Below are positions 8,023 to 15,982 of a stretch of DNA of 64,000 nucleotides, in pieces. A program made the translations under genes and the position numbers. Every line of letters starts with the position of its first letter. Within the stretch, counting starts at the first letter, position 1. The notes beneath the pieces were generated by a model, which was given only the letters and a program-made list of their open reading frames with translations, searched no databases and was not told the origin of the DNA. This DNA is from Phaeocystidibacter luteus (GTDB lineage Bacteria; Bacteroidota; Bacteroidia; Flavobacteriales; Schleiferiaceae), in the NCBI RefSeq assembly GCF_008933115.1, contig NZ_WBVO01000002.1, positions 124,001-188,000 of the forward strand. The letters run 5' to 3'.

Positions 8023-9291
8023 ATGAATATTCTCGTCCTCGGTTCCGGCGGCCGTGAACACGCAATTTCTTGGAAGATTTCTCAAAGCGATAGATGCGAC
8101 AAACTCTATATCGCACCAGGTAATCCAGGCACTGCCAGCCTCGGAGAAAACGTAGCTCTTGGAGTGAACGATTTCGAAGGCATCGCCAATCTTGTGCGCG
8201 AGAAGAATATCGATATCGTTGTGGTTGGACCCGAAGATCCACTCGTAAACGGCATTCACGATTACCTTGTGGATGATGCCAAACTCGATGTGAAAGTGAT
8301 TGGTCCACGCAAAGGCGGCGCCCAACTCGAAGGAAGCAAGGATTTCTCGAAGCAGTTCATGCAACGACATAATATTCCTACTGCGGCTTATGCCACATTC
8401 ACAAAAGATCAAATCGAAGAAGGGGAGAAGTTCCTAGAATCGATGAACGCACCGTACGTGCTCAAAGCCGATGGCCTTGCAGCTGGAAAAGGGGTGCTCA
8501 TCCTTGATAATCTAGATGAAGCCAAGGCCGAACTCCGCGCCATGCTTGCCGATGCCAAGTTTGGCGACGCGAGTAGCCGCGTGGTCATCGAAGAGTTTTT
8601 ATCTGGAATCGAGTTTAGCGTATTCGCTTTAACAGACGGCAAGAATTACGTGATTCTCCCCGAAGCAAAAGATTACAAGCGAATTGGTGAAGGCGATACA
8701 GGTCTGAATACCGGAGGAATGGGAGCCATCTCTCCAGTTCCTTTTGTGGATGATGCCATGATGAAGAAGGTGGTTGACCAAATCGTGGAGCCGACCATCA
8801 ACGGATTGAATAGCGAGAGCCTGCCATATGTCGGCTTCGTGTTCTTTGGCCTTATCAATGTAAATGGTAACCCTTTTGTTATTGAGTACAACGCTCGTAT
8901 GGGCGATCCGGAAACCGAGGTAGTGATGCCTAGGTTGAAGTCTGATTTCGTGGATCTATTAGAAGCAGCAGGCAATGGAACGCTTGATCAGCAGACGATA
9001 GAATTTGACGAGAGAGCCGCAACTACGGTAATGGTGGTTTCGGGTGGCTACCCTGGCTCGTATCCAAAGGGCAAGTCAATTTCTGGATTGGAGAACGTAG
9101 AGAACTGTACCGTGTTCCACGCTGGGACGAAGATGGAAGGAGACCAACTCGTAACTTCAGGTGGACGTGTCATGGCGTTTACGGCCTACGGTACCGACAA
9201 AAAAGAAGCGCTTGAGCGATCTTACGAAGGCATCAAGCGCGTATGCTTTGAAGGAATTACTTTCAGAAGTGATATCGGCTTCGACCTCTAA
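8023..9291 (+). CDS. purD: Phosphoribosylamine--glycine ligase
   Basis: GAR synthetase, second step of de novo purine synthesis: 5-phosphoribosylamine + glycine + ATP to glycinamide ribonucleotide. 422 aa, the usual length. N-terminal MNILVLGSGGREHAISWK is diagnostic. The ATP-grasp core shows YVLKADGLAAGKGV and GTGGMGAISPVPF-like (LNTGGMGAISPVPF) loops, and FVIEYNARMGDPETEV supplies the metal-binding acidic and Asn residues. The open frame extends to a TTG at 7996, but the ATG at 8023 gives the family start and leaves a TAnnTTTG box upstream. As in other flavobacteria, it is next to the DUF6341 and DUF6427 genes. Cytoplasmic. Confidence 0.97.
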   Translation: MNILVLGSGGREHAISWKISQSDRCDKLYIAPGNPGTASLGENVALGVNDFEGIANLVREKNIDIVVVGPEDPLVNGIHDYLVDDAKLDVKVIGPRKGGAQLEGSKDFSKQFMQRHNIPTAAYATFTKDQIEEGEKFLESMNAPYVLKADGLAAGKGVLILDNLDEAKAELRAMLADAKFGDASSRVVIEEFLSGIEFSVFALTDGKNYVILPEAKDYKRIGEGDTGLNTGGMGAISPVPFVDDAMMKKVVDQIVEPTINGLNSESLPYVGFVFFGLINVNGNPFVIEYNARMGDPETEVVMPRLKSDFVDLLEAAGNGTLDQQTIEFDERAATTVMVVSGGYPGSYPKGKSISGLENVENCTVFHAGTKMEGDQLVTSGGRVMAFTAYGTDKKEALERSYEGIKRVCFEGITFRSDIGFDL

Positions 9292-9320
9292 ACGAGGTTG
9301 AAGCTAGATGAATGAGAGGT

Positions 9321-9491
9321 TTACCTCTCGCCAGCTTTGCGCTGCATGTTCATCTGACGGAACCAGTAAATAGTGAACGCGGTCATGACAAGCATGAAGA
9401 GATAGTTCACGGAGTTGCCCAAGAAAGGAAGAATTTGGAACGTCCATTCAAAGAAATCTCCTAGTGCTTCGAAAAAAGATCTTAGTGGCAT
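9321..9491 (-). CDS. Small membrane protein, DUF6341-like
   Basis: A 56-aa ORF from ATG (9489-9491, minus) to TAA (9321-9323). It starts MPLRSFFEALGDFFEW, has one hydrophobic span (about residues 27-43, SVNYLFMLVMTAFTIYWF) and a basic tail (RQMNMQRKAGER). Size, topology and its position between purD and a DUF6427 gene match the flavobacterial DUF6341 family; this is recognition by context more than by sequence. A GAGAGGTAAACCTCTC inverted repeat overlaps the stop codon. Function unknown. Confidence 0.7.
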   Translation of the reverse strand: MPLRSFFEALGDFFEWTFQILPFLGNSVNYLFMLVMTAFTIYWFRQMNMQRKAGER

Positions 9492-9516
9492 GACTGCTTA
9501 TTTGTAGATTCGGGAA

Positions 9517-9524
9517 CAAATTTA
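9517..9524 (-). promoter_or_regulatory. Putative -7 box (TAAATTTG) for the small membrane protein
   Basis: On the minus strand TAAATTTG lies about 25 bp before the ATG at 9491, with a TTG 21 bp upstream of it. The -33 element would sit inside the first codons of the divergent DUF6427 gene. Confidence 0.4.
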
Positions 9525-9537
9525 AGCCAAAGATTTA

Positions 9538-10482
9538 ATGTGGAGCAAGCGTCTTGAAGATATTCGTCCAGGAACTGTAATGGCCTATGCGCTATTGCTT
9601 CTCGGACTTGGATATCTCCGTATCGGTATGGCTCCATCAAGTTCGATTGATTGGTCTTTTTTAGGCGTAGAGTACGAGCTGTCATCATGGCTCAAATGGC
9701 TTTCTCCAGTGATATGGACAATCTCAGGTTTGTTGGCAAATCTCATTCTTGTCGAGCGTTTTCAAGTTCTGAAGCGCTATTCTTACGTCGGGTTTCTTTG
9801 GGGCTTGTTCCTAATCATCCTTGGTGGTTTCCAAATTGGAGTCTATTCCATTCTTTCTCTTTTCTGGTTCGCGTCTATTCTGAGGATTCAGAAATCAAGC
9901 AGCGTTATACCAGATGCACTGGATGTCGGATTGATCATCGGCGCTTTATCTCTTTTCAATCTTCAATTTCTAGCGCTCATTCCCATTAGTTGGATCCTTG
10001 CACTAACCTTCGCTCGCCTCCGATGGAGAGTCATATTCGCCTCTATCTGGGGTGGGGTTACTATTCATATTCTCACCTGGGTCACATTCTATCTGCTAAG
10101 TAGAAATGAAGCATATCTGTCTTATTGGGAATGGAGTCCAGGTACATTTGAGATTGTAGATACAGCCCTATGGGTGCTGATTATCACAGCATTCGTCTGG
10201 TGGGTATTCTCGCTTGGGAATTACATCAAGGCCTTATCGACGGCGAATATTGTGAAACGACAAAGCATGTCGGCGCTCCTTTTCTTCACCATTATTCTCG
10301 CTTCACTAGCGCTTACGGGTATTTGGAGCGATACCGTTTACTTTGCGATGCTACCCATAGGAACGCTCGTGTTTATCACGAACGACTTACAGTATCGCAA
10401 AAAGTATTGGTGGCGCGATGTGGTTTTCTGGACCTTCATCGCAGCGTATGTGTTGATGTTGTTTCCGGCCGTACAGCCTTAG
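9538..10482 (+). CDS. DUF6427 family integral membrane protein
   Basis: 314 aa with about nine or ten hydrophobic helices (e.g. VMAYALLLLGLGYL, WTISGLLANLILVERF, FLALIPISWILALTFARLRW, LLFFTIILASLALTGIW). The pattern, length and position after purD/DUF6341 fit the flavobacterial DUF6427 family of polytopic membrane proteins of unknown function. It is transcribed divergently from the 56-aa gene with a 46-bp gap. The stop codon overlaps the stop of the convergent thioesterase gene by 4 bp. Confidence 0.75.
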   Translation: MWSKRLEDIRPGTVMAYALLLLGLGYLRIGMAPSSSIDWSFLGVEYELSSWLKWLSPVIWTISGLLANLILVERFQVLKRYSYVGFLWGLFLIILGGFQIGVYSILSLFWFASILRIQKSSSVIPDALDVGLIIGALSLFNLQFLALIPISWILALTFARLRWRVIFASIWGGVTIHILTWVTFYLLSRNEAYLSYWEWSPGTFEIVDTALWVLIITAFVWWVFSLGNYIKALSTANIVKRQSMSALLFFTIILASLALTGIWSDTVYFAMLPIGTLVFITNDLQYRKKYWWRDVVFWTFIAAYVLMLFPAVQP

Positions 10483-11000
10483 TTTTCCTCTGGGAAGAAG
10501 ATTTTCTTCAACTCGTGAGCATCTTCTGGCTTCATCTTTCCGCCTAAAATAAGTGCGAGTTGCTTTCTTCGAAGAGCGCCTTCGAAACGGATTTTTTCTG
10601 TTTCTGATTCAGGCTCAATTCCTGGAACCTCAATTGGATTACCGAGTTGGTCTACCGCAACGAAAGTGTAAATAGCCTCATTGGCCGTGATGCGAGAGCC
10701 AGAGCGCTGATCTTCGATATAGACATCCACAAAAACTTCCATTGAGCTCGTGAATGCTCTTGAAACAGACGCTTCCAATGTGACAATTGAGCCTTGAGGC
10801 ACAGCGTGGTTGAATGACACGTTGTTTACACTCGCAGTTACTACTTGACGACGGCAATGACGATGAGCGGCAATGGCGGCGCAGCGGTCCATCCACGATA
10901 GGAGCTGTCCACCGAACAAATTGTTCAAGTTGTTGGTATCGTTCGGGAGAACGATTTCGGTCATTACAGTAAGTGAGTCACTTGGAGTTTTGGTCCTCAT
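10479..11000 (-). CDS. Acyl-CoA thioesterase (hotdog fold, YciA/ACOT type)
   Basis: Hydrolyses acyl-CoA to free acid and CoA. 173 aa. The hotdog signature is clear: NTNNLNNLFGGQLLSWMD (Asn/Gly-rich catalytic entry), then the helix AAIAAHRHCRRQVVTASV and NNVSFNHAVPQGSIV. A C-terminal helical extension (ESETEKIRFEGALRRKQ) is common in the Bacteroidota subgroup. Cytoplasmic. A TACCTTTG box lies 20 bp upstream of the ATG. The gene converges on DUF6427 with overlapping stops. Confidence 0.9.
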   Translation of the reverse strand: MRTKTPSDSLTVMTEIVLPNDTNNLNNLFGGQLLSWMDRCAAIAAHRHCRRQVVTASVNNVSFNHAVPQGSIVTLEASVSRAFTSSMEVFVDVYIEDQRSGSRITANEAIYTFVAVDQLGNPIEVPGIEPESETEKIRFEGALRRKQLALILGGKMKPEDAHELKKIFFPEEN

Positions 11001-11019
11001 GGCGGGTGTTATTTGCCCG

Positions 11020-11027
11020 CAAAGGTA
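11020..11027 (-). promoter_or_regulatory. Putative -7 box (TACCTTTG) of the thioesterase gene
   Basis: Minus-strand TACCTTTG, consensus TAnnTTTG, about 20 bp before the ATG at 11000. No obvious -33 box. Confidence 0.5.
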
Positions 11028-11029
11028 GC

Positions 11030-12004
11030 CTATTTGCGATAAATCCAGGCTCCGCGTTGCACCTCTTTCTTGTAGGTTCTGAGGCCTTCAACCGCAGCTT
11101 GACGGCTAGGGAAGGATTGTACAGCCACTTTGCTGTACTTGCCATCGAAAGGCAAAATTACAGGTTCGAAGCCTTTCTGACGAAGCTCTCGGTAAAGGTC
11201 GTCGGCATTCGCCTTTTCGACAAACGAGCCTACAATCACGTAGTAGGTTCCGCGCTCCACAGGCGATGTTGCTACGGGTTCAACATTTACCTCGATAGCT
11301 GGGGTACTAGCTTCCGGAGTGGAAACAGGCTTTTCAATTTCACGGTCTGAAACTGCTTCGGTTTCCGCTGCTACTTCTGAAGCAGATTCTTCCGGAACTT
11401 CGGTGTCGGTGCTATCCGAGCCGAACCAATTGAAGCTTGCGAGGTCTGGAGTAATCTCCGACTTGATTCCGCCAATGGTCAATAAGCCGGTTACACCAAC
11501 GGCTACAGCAACTGCCCTCCACAATGGGAACGCTTTGCGGTCTTTTCTCTCGTGCAACGGAACAACACGGGATTCTTTTGGAATAGAAACAAGAGGCGAA
11601 GCCCTGAACACTCCTAGTCCGAAGAATTCCGAATCGTAGTTCAGGTCGATTTGTGGCTTAAACTGCAATTCACCTTGGCGATCGATGTAGAACAACCCGA
11701 GGTCATCCAATCGAATGCGCTCGCCTTTGTGCAACTTCGAGTGCCAATGGCTCACGATGTCGCTTATCTCCAACCTTACTACATCAACATGACGATTTTC
11801 GGCTTTAGAAACCGCGTTGAGGAGGAGGCCGTCATCGTTGCGAAGTGCAGGCTGAAAACTCAAACGTCGCCCGGGAGGGACGAACATCTGCGTAGCGCCA
11901 TTTAATTCAGCTGAAAATGACTTAGCCACAAAGGCACCAAAGCCCGGCACAACTACGAGGTCGTGCGAGAATAATAGGCGTGATATGTGACGTTCGAGTG
12001 TCAT
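11030..12004 (-). CDS. HU-CCDC81-type domain plus SPOR domain membrane protein
   Basis: 324 aa. N-terminal residues 1-130 match the tandem bacterial HU-CCDC81 domains (MTLERHISRLLFSHDLVVVP, GFGAFVAKSFSAEL, RIRLDDLGLFYID). A single span follows at about 160-180 (AVAVAVGVTGLLTIGGI), then an acidic, Thr/Ser-rich linker and a C-terminal SPOR domain (253-324, TYYVIVGSFVEKANAD ... WIYRK) that in known proteins binds denuded peptidoglycan glycan. This places an HU-like domain in the cytoplasm and SPOR in the periplasm, so it may link the nucleoid or another partner to the division wall (inference). The ATG at 12004 is chosen over a TTG at 12019 because it gives the family start. Confidence 0.85.
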   Translation of the reverse strand: MTLERHISRLLFSHDLVVVPGFGAFVAKSFSAELNGATQMFVPPGRRLSFQPALRNDDGLLLNAVSKAENRHVDVVRLEISDIVSHWHSKLHKGERIRLDDLGLFYIDRQGELQFKPQIDLNYDSEFFGLGVFRASPLVSIPKESRVVPLHERKDRKAFPLWRAVAVAVGVTGLLTIGGIKSEITPDLASFNWFGSDSTDTEVPEESASEVAAETEAVSDREIEKPVSTPEASTPAIEVNVEPVATSPVERGTYYVIVGSFVEKANADDLYRELRQKGFEPVILPFDGKYSKVAVQSFPSRQAAVEGLRTYKKEVQRGAWIYRK

Positions 12005-12016
12005 TATTATCTTCAG

Positions 12017-12024
12017 CAAATGTA
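12017..12024 (-). promoter_or_regulatory. Putative promoter: TTG-N20-TACATTTG
   Basis: On the minus strand TACATTTG is preceded by TTG 20 bp upstream (about 12045-12047), a good Bacteroidota -33/-7 pair, 13 bp before the ATG at 12004. The leader would be very short. Confidence 0.5.
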
Positions 12025-12066
12025 AGGATGATGGGCTTAGAGAGCAATGCCCTGTTCCATCCTACA

Positions 12067-12939
12067 ATGAAAGAAATTTTCATGGTGAGTTACAACTTTT
12101 TCAACAGTTTTTTTGAGGGTAAGTTCCGTCAGAATCAGACGATAACGCCAAGGCGTCTTTCGGGTGGAGATATTCACGAGGTCTTTTCCTTCGCAGTAGG
12201 CGATGAATCCTATGTGATTAAGGTCAATCAAAACATGCCTGAAGACGTCTTCTTGAAGGAGGCTGATGGATTAAAAGCCTTACGGGAAACCGGCGTAGTA
12301 AATGTGCCCCGAGTACTTGAAGTTGATGAGTGGGAAGGAACACAGTATTTGTTGTTGGAGTACATTTCAAAAGGGGCAGGGATGAAGGCGTCTTTTGGAT
12401 CAGAGCTAGCCAGAATGCATCGTGCATCAAACGAGCGCTTTGGGTGGCATTCCGACAATTACATCGGCTCTCTTGAACAGTTAAACCCTTTCACAGCCAC
12501 ATGGGCTGAATTTTTTGTTGAATCTAGATTGATTCCGTGTGTCCAAAAGCTTCGGGATAACGGGAGTCTGGGCTCTGGAGAAACACGTGTTTTCGCTTCA
12601 CTAGAATCTCGTATTGAATACCTATTTCCGTCGGAGCAGCCGGCACTCTTGCACGGCGATTTGTGGTCGGGCAATGCGTTGGTAGATGAGAGAGGTTCTA
12701 CATGGCTCATTGATCCAGCTGTCTACTTTGGTCATCGTGAGATGGATTTAGGCATGATGAGGTTGTTTGGAGGGTTCTCACAAGATGTTTTTGAAGCGTA
12801 TTCAGGAGAGTACCCTTTAGAAGGCGGCTTTGAAGAAAGGGTTAAACTTGCTCAGCTCTATCCCATTTTGGTACATGCTGTTCTCTTTGGGGGTCATTAT
12901 ATCGCAGAGGCTCGAGGGATAGCCAAACGATATGCTTAG
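12067..12939 (+). CDS. Fructosamine kinase family protein
   Basis: Protein-kinase-like (APH/ChoK fold) enzyme expected to phosphorylate ketosamines so that glycated amines decay (protein deglycation), or a related sugar-amine substrate. About 290 aa. RRLSGGDIHEVFSF forms the nucleotide loop; YVIKVN is the Lys strand. HGDLWSGN (about residue 196) is the catalytic loop and LIDPAVYFGHREMDLGMM (about 214) the metal-binding Asp region, as in the fructosamine kinase family. The open frame extends to 11980, overlapping the divergent gene; the ATGs at 12067 or 12082 give the family length. Stop overlaps the pdeM stop by 4 bp. Confidence 0.88.
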   Translation: MKEIFMVSYNFFNSFFEGKFRQNQTITPRRLSGGDIHEVFSFAVGDESYVIKVNQNMPEDVFLKEADGLKALRETGVVNVPRVLEVDEWEGTQYLLLEYISKGAGMKASFGSELARMHRASNERFGWHSDNYIGSLEQLNPFTATWAEFFVESRLIPCVQKLRDNGSLGSGETRVFASLESRIEYLFPSEQPALLHGDLWSGNALVDERGSTWLIDPAVYFGHREMDLGMMRLFGGFSQDVFEAYSGEYPLEGGFEERVKLAQLYPILVHAVLFGGHYIAEARGIAKRYA

Positions 12940-13574
12940 GGTTGAAGCTCTAGGATTTCGGTCCCAGCAATGGGGTAGTAGGTCGTTCCTTCCGGACCAA
13001 TGTAGGTGCGCTTTCCCGTGAGTCTTCCAAAGGCTGGAAAAATAAAGCGGTTTGGTTCGTGAACAAAGCACGGGAGGCTGATGGATTGTCTCGCCTTGCC
13101 TTTTAGGCGTACCCCGGGATGAAGGTGCCCACATAATTGCAAGCCCTTGGGTTCATCGGATGGATGATGACGCCATTCCCATCCATCTTCCACGTAGCCT
13201 TCTTCTAGCACGCGGACACCAGCGCGATCATAGAAAGCACGGTCCATGATGTCGTGGTTACCTTCCACCAGAATAAAATCGACTTCCTTGAAATAGGTTC
13301 TCAAGTCACAGAATGCTTCCCATTCGAGATTGTATTCGGAGTGAAACAAATCGCCTAGAAAAATGAGTCGTTCAGGTTGATGATGTCGAATTTGAAAGGC
13401 AATTCTATCCAAATCTTTTTGCCCGGTTTTACCCGAAATGTACATCCCGGCTTTCCGGAAATGTGTTGCCTTTCCGAGGTGAACATCACTCAAGAATAGT
13501 GACTTCTTTCGAGGCCACCACAGGGTGCGTTCAGCGCTGAGTTCTACATTTTCTCCACCAAGTTGGATTTGCAT
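12936..13574 (-). CDS. pdeM: Ligase-associated metallophosphoesterase PdeM
   Basis: 212-aa calcineurin-like phosphoesterase. All metal motifs are present in order: LSDVHLGKATHFRKAG, LGDLFHSEYN, EGNHDIMDR and CGHLHPGVRL. The pattern and length match 'ligase-associated DNA damage response endonuclease PdeM', usually encoded beside an ATP-dependent ligase and Lhr-like helicase; here those partners are not next to it. The start at 13574 (MQIQLGGENV) is preferred over 13607, since the extra 11 residues are not part of the family. Cytoplasmic, two-metal phosphodiesterase. Confidence 0.88.
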   Translation of the reverse strand: MQIQLGGENVELSAERTLWWPRKKSLFLSDVHLGKATHFRKAGMYISGKTGQKDLDRIAFQIRHHQPERLIFLGDLFHSEYNLEWEAFCDLRTYFKEVDFILVEGNHDIMDRAFYDRAGVRVLEEGYVEDGWEWRHHPSDEPKGLQLCGHLHPGVRLKGKARQSISLPCFVHEPNRFIFPAFGRLTGKRTYIGPEGTTYYPIAGTEILELQP

Positions 13575-13607
13575 GAGGCGAAGGTAGAGGTTGTTTCGCC
13601 GAAACAA

Positions 13608-14076
13608 AAGGATTCCCTTTTAACCGTCCGACCGAACGGAAAGGTATTTTTCGTCTGGAGCAGCTAAGCCGGCTGTCGAACTGAGGCGCCGCTGTTTATC
13701 CAGATCGCTCGGACTAAAGTTACGTGCTAGTTGAAGGCACTTTCGAGGCTGTAGAGAGCGTACAACTTTGGCTATGATGTCCAACCCTCTAACCCTCTAA
13801 CAGTCTAATCGTCCAGTAAGCCCGCACGGACTAAAGTCACGTGCTATTTGAATGTGCTTTCGAGGCAGTGGAGAGCGAACAACTTTGGCTATGATGTCCA
13901 ACCCTCTAACCCTCTAACCCTCTAACAGCCTAATCGTCCCGTAAGCCCGCACGGACTAAAGTCACGTGCTATTTGGATGTGCTTTCGAGGCAGTAGAGAG
14001 CGAACAACTTTGGCTATGATGTCCAACCCTCCAACCCTCCAACCCTCTAACAGTCTATTTCCCTATCTTCACCCTC
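13608..14076. repeat. Family B repeat array (three inverted copies) with octamer linkers
   Basis: Hairpin cores (GCACGGACTAAAGTCACGTGC type) start at 13707, 13824 and 13949 (spacings 117 and 125), inverted relative to 5.4-5.57 kb. Each is followed by ..TGCTTTCGAGGC(A/T)GT(A/G)GAGAGCG and ACAACTTTGGCTATGATG. Linkers are 8-bp units (TCCAACCC, TCTAACCC, TCTAACAG). The last octamers run to within about 20 bp of the ATG at 14077. Confidence 0.85.
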
Positions 14077-14772
14077 ATGTCCTCCTACATCTACAAATCC
14101 CTCATCTACATCCGCGAGCGTCGCTTTGCATTTTTGCTCTTCGGATTGATTCAACATTTGTACATCGGAATGACCGGCCTTGATACTGGGCTGTATGAGA
14201 CCGTGGTTTGGCCAATCAATATGGTGGTTCTAGGCATTGCAAGTCTTGGTGTGTTTAATCGAACAAAACGCTGGGCCAAGATTTTAGGTATCGCACTTCT
14301 ATTAGTTGTTTTCGCAACACCACTTATTCTTCCAGCATTCAAGTATTCGCCAGAAGTCATTCAGTTCATCAGTATTGCATATTTGATGTTCTTCCTCTAT
14401 ATCGCTTGGGGAATTAAGGATTGCTTGTTTCGACCAAGGTCTATGACCAATGAAATCATCTTTGCTTCGGCATCGGGTTATTTCCTCCTCATTGAAATAG
14501 CGGCATTTTTGATGATGTTCTTCTACGCCGGAAACCCGGATTCGTTCACGGGTGTCGACGGTACAAGTATCGCTACCGTGTATATGGACTTTGTCTATTT
14601 TGAAACGATAACACAAAGCACGGTGGGCTTCGGAGATATCACCCCTGTTCACTATGCTCCCAAGCTAGCCTCGGCGTTTATCGCTGCGGTTGGACAACTC
14701 TACATCGTAATGTTGGTTGGTGTGATTATTTCTCGCTACGCTGGCCATCGAATGGACGATTCCAACTCATGA
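14077..14772 (+). CDS. Potassium channel family membrane protein
   Basis: 231 aa with six predicted spans (about 17-33, 44-60, 66-86, 94-112, 128-150, 195-219) and a pore helix with selectivity filter TVGFGD at 182-187 (QSTVGFGDITPVHY), so it is a six-TM K+ channel-like protein with a short cytoplasmic tail (GHRMDDSNS) and no RCK/TrkA or cyclic-nucleotide domain. The voltage-sensor segment has few regular arginines, so voltage gating is doubtful. The last four bases overlap the start of the methyltransferase gene (ATGA), so the two are translationally coupled. An octamer array ends just upstream of the start codon. Confidence 0.85.
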   Translation: MSSYIYKSLIYIRERRFAFLLFGLIQHLYIGMTGLDTGLYETVVWPINMVVLGIASLGVFNRTKRWAKILGIALLLVVFATPLILPAFKYSPEVIQFISIAYLMFFLYIAWGIKDCLFRPRSMTNEIIFASASGYFLLIEIAAFLMMFFYAGNPDSFTGVDGTSIATVYMDFVYFETITQSTVGFGDITPVHYAPKLASAFIAAVGQLYIVMLVGVIISRYAGHRMDDSNS

Positions 14773-15302
14773 GCTCAATACGGGTTATCGAATACCAATC
14801 TCCGGTTGGAGAATTGATTCTGGGAGATTACAACGAACAACTGTGCTTGTGTGATTGGAAGTATCGAACACAAAGAGGCCAAGTTGATACTAGGATTCAG
14901 AAGATTCTAAACGCTCGTTTTGAAACCGAAGAAACTCCTTTTCTCAAGGAGGTTATTTCCCAGTTTGATGCATATTTCGATGGTTCTTTAAAGGAGTTTG
15001 ACATTCCATTGATTTTTGCAGGGACTTCCTTTCAAGAGAGAGTATGGAATGAATTGATGAAAATCCCTTTTGGTGAAACGGTCTCCTATCTTCAATTATC
15101 TGAGCGATTGGGTGATGCAAACGCCATACGAGCGGTAGCCTCTGCCAATGGCGCGAACGCCATCTCTATCGTAGTTCCTTGTCACCGCATTATTGGATCA
15201 GATGGTAGCTTAGTTGGCTACGCAGGAGGAACGCGTGCCAAGAAGAAGTTACTTGAGCTTGAAGGTGCGATTACGGATTCGCAGATGGTGTTGGAATTCT
15301 AG
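14769..15302 (+). CDS. ogt: Methylated-DNA--protein-cysteine methyltransferase
   Basis: Direct-reversal repair enzyme that moves the methyl group from O6-methylguanine to its own cysteine. 177 aa. The active site is VVPCHRII with C138; the DNA-binding helix carries RAVASANGANAI (R121 as arginine finger), and the closing motif is LVGYAGG. An N-terminal RNase-H-like domain (1-80) is present, as in full-length Ogt. No Ada N-terminal domain. Coupled to the channel gene by a 4-bp overlap; the stop overlaps the stop of the convergent lipoprotein gene. Confidence 0.95.
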   Translation: MSSIRVIEYQSPVGELILGDYNEQLCLCDWKYRTQRGQVDTRIQKILNARFETEETPFLKEVISQFDAYFDGSLKEFDIPLIFAGTSFQERVWNELMKIPFGETVSYLQLSERLGDANAIRAVASANGANAISIVVPCHRIIGSDGSLVGYAGGTRAKKKLLELEGAITDSQMVLEF

Positions 15303-15979
15303 CCGTTGCTTGAATCTTGTATTCGAAGAGCGACGAACTTAAGGTCACAGTAGGAATATTGTATGACAATCAAATCCGAACTTATAGGATCTTCGAAAAT
15401 TTCAAAAGTGAATTTGTTGCCCAATAGTCGGAAGGTTCCATGGTCATTGACAAATCTCACCTCATGGTGACCCTTGTGAACACAACAACAACTCTGACTT
15501 TTAATGCTGAGCATTCCGTTGAACATTGATTCACTCCATTCGTAAATGGTGTCCGAATCAAATGTATTCAAAGTAGTGTCCATGCTGCCCAGCTCCATGG
15601 ACCCGAATTTTAATGTTTCCAGCTGACGACCACCCCCAGTATCTTTTTCACACTCAATCACTCCATTCGAAGTGAGTTCTAATTGCAAGTCTCCCTTGAT
15701 ATAATAAAGCTTGTCATTCTTGATCATGACCTCTGAAACTCTATTTAGCAGACTTACGTTTTGGAGTGTGAATAGGTCATTGCTCTCGCGAATTTCTTCC
15801 TCGTCAGAGTCCCAAACATACAGCAGCGTAGCGTTAAGGCTTCCCGTTGTTCCTATGAATGAATCCAGCTCGTACTGATTGGATGTTGTCCATGTGTTGT
15901 GCTCAACATCTGTAGAGTTCGACGTTTCCGTACAAGAACACAGTATGAGTGCAGAGAGCAAAAGAGCAGATAATCTCAT
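15299..15979 (-). CDS. Lipoprotein of unknown family
   Basis: 226 aa with a lipoprotein signal (MRLSALLLSALILC-S-C; lipobox around C14). The body is beta-rich with no recognised domain. A cluster of cysteines (SQSCCCVHKGHHEVRF, about 160-175) combined with histidines could bind metal or redox partners; this is only a visible feature. It starts 3 bp after the stop of the Omp85-like gene, so the two are probably one transcript and both act at the envelope. Confidence 0.6.
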   Translation of the reverse strand: MRLSALLLSALILCSCTETSNSTDVEHNTWTTSNQYELDSFIGTTGSLNATLLYVWDSDEEEIRESNDLFTLQNVSLLNRVSEVMIKNDKLYYIKGDLQLELTSNGVIECEKDTGGGRQLETLKFGSMELGSMDTTLNTFDSDTIYEWSESMFNGMLSIKSQSCCCVHKGHHEVRFVNDHGTFRLLGNKFTFEIFEDPISSDLIVIQYSYCDLKFVALRIQDSSNG

Positions 15980-15982
15980 AGT

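Noticed and set aside
9298-9340. Terminator after purD
   Set aside because: GAGAGGTTTACCTCTC is palindromic but has no T tract on either strand and overlaps the stop codon of the small membrane gene; too weak to call.
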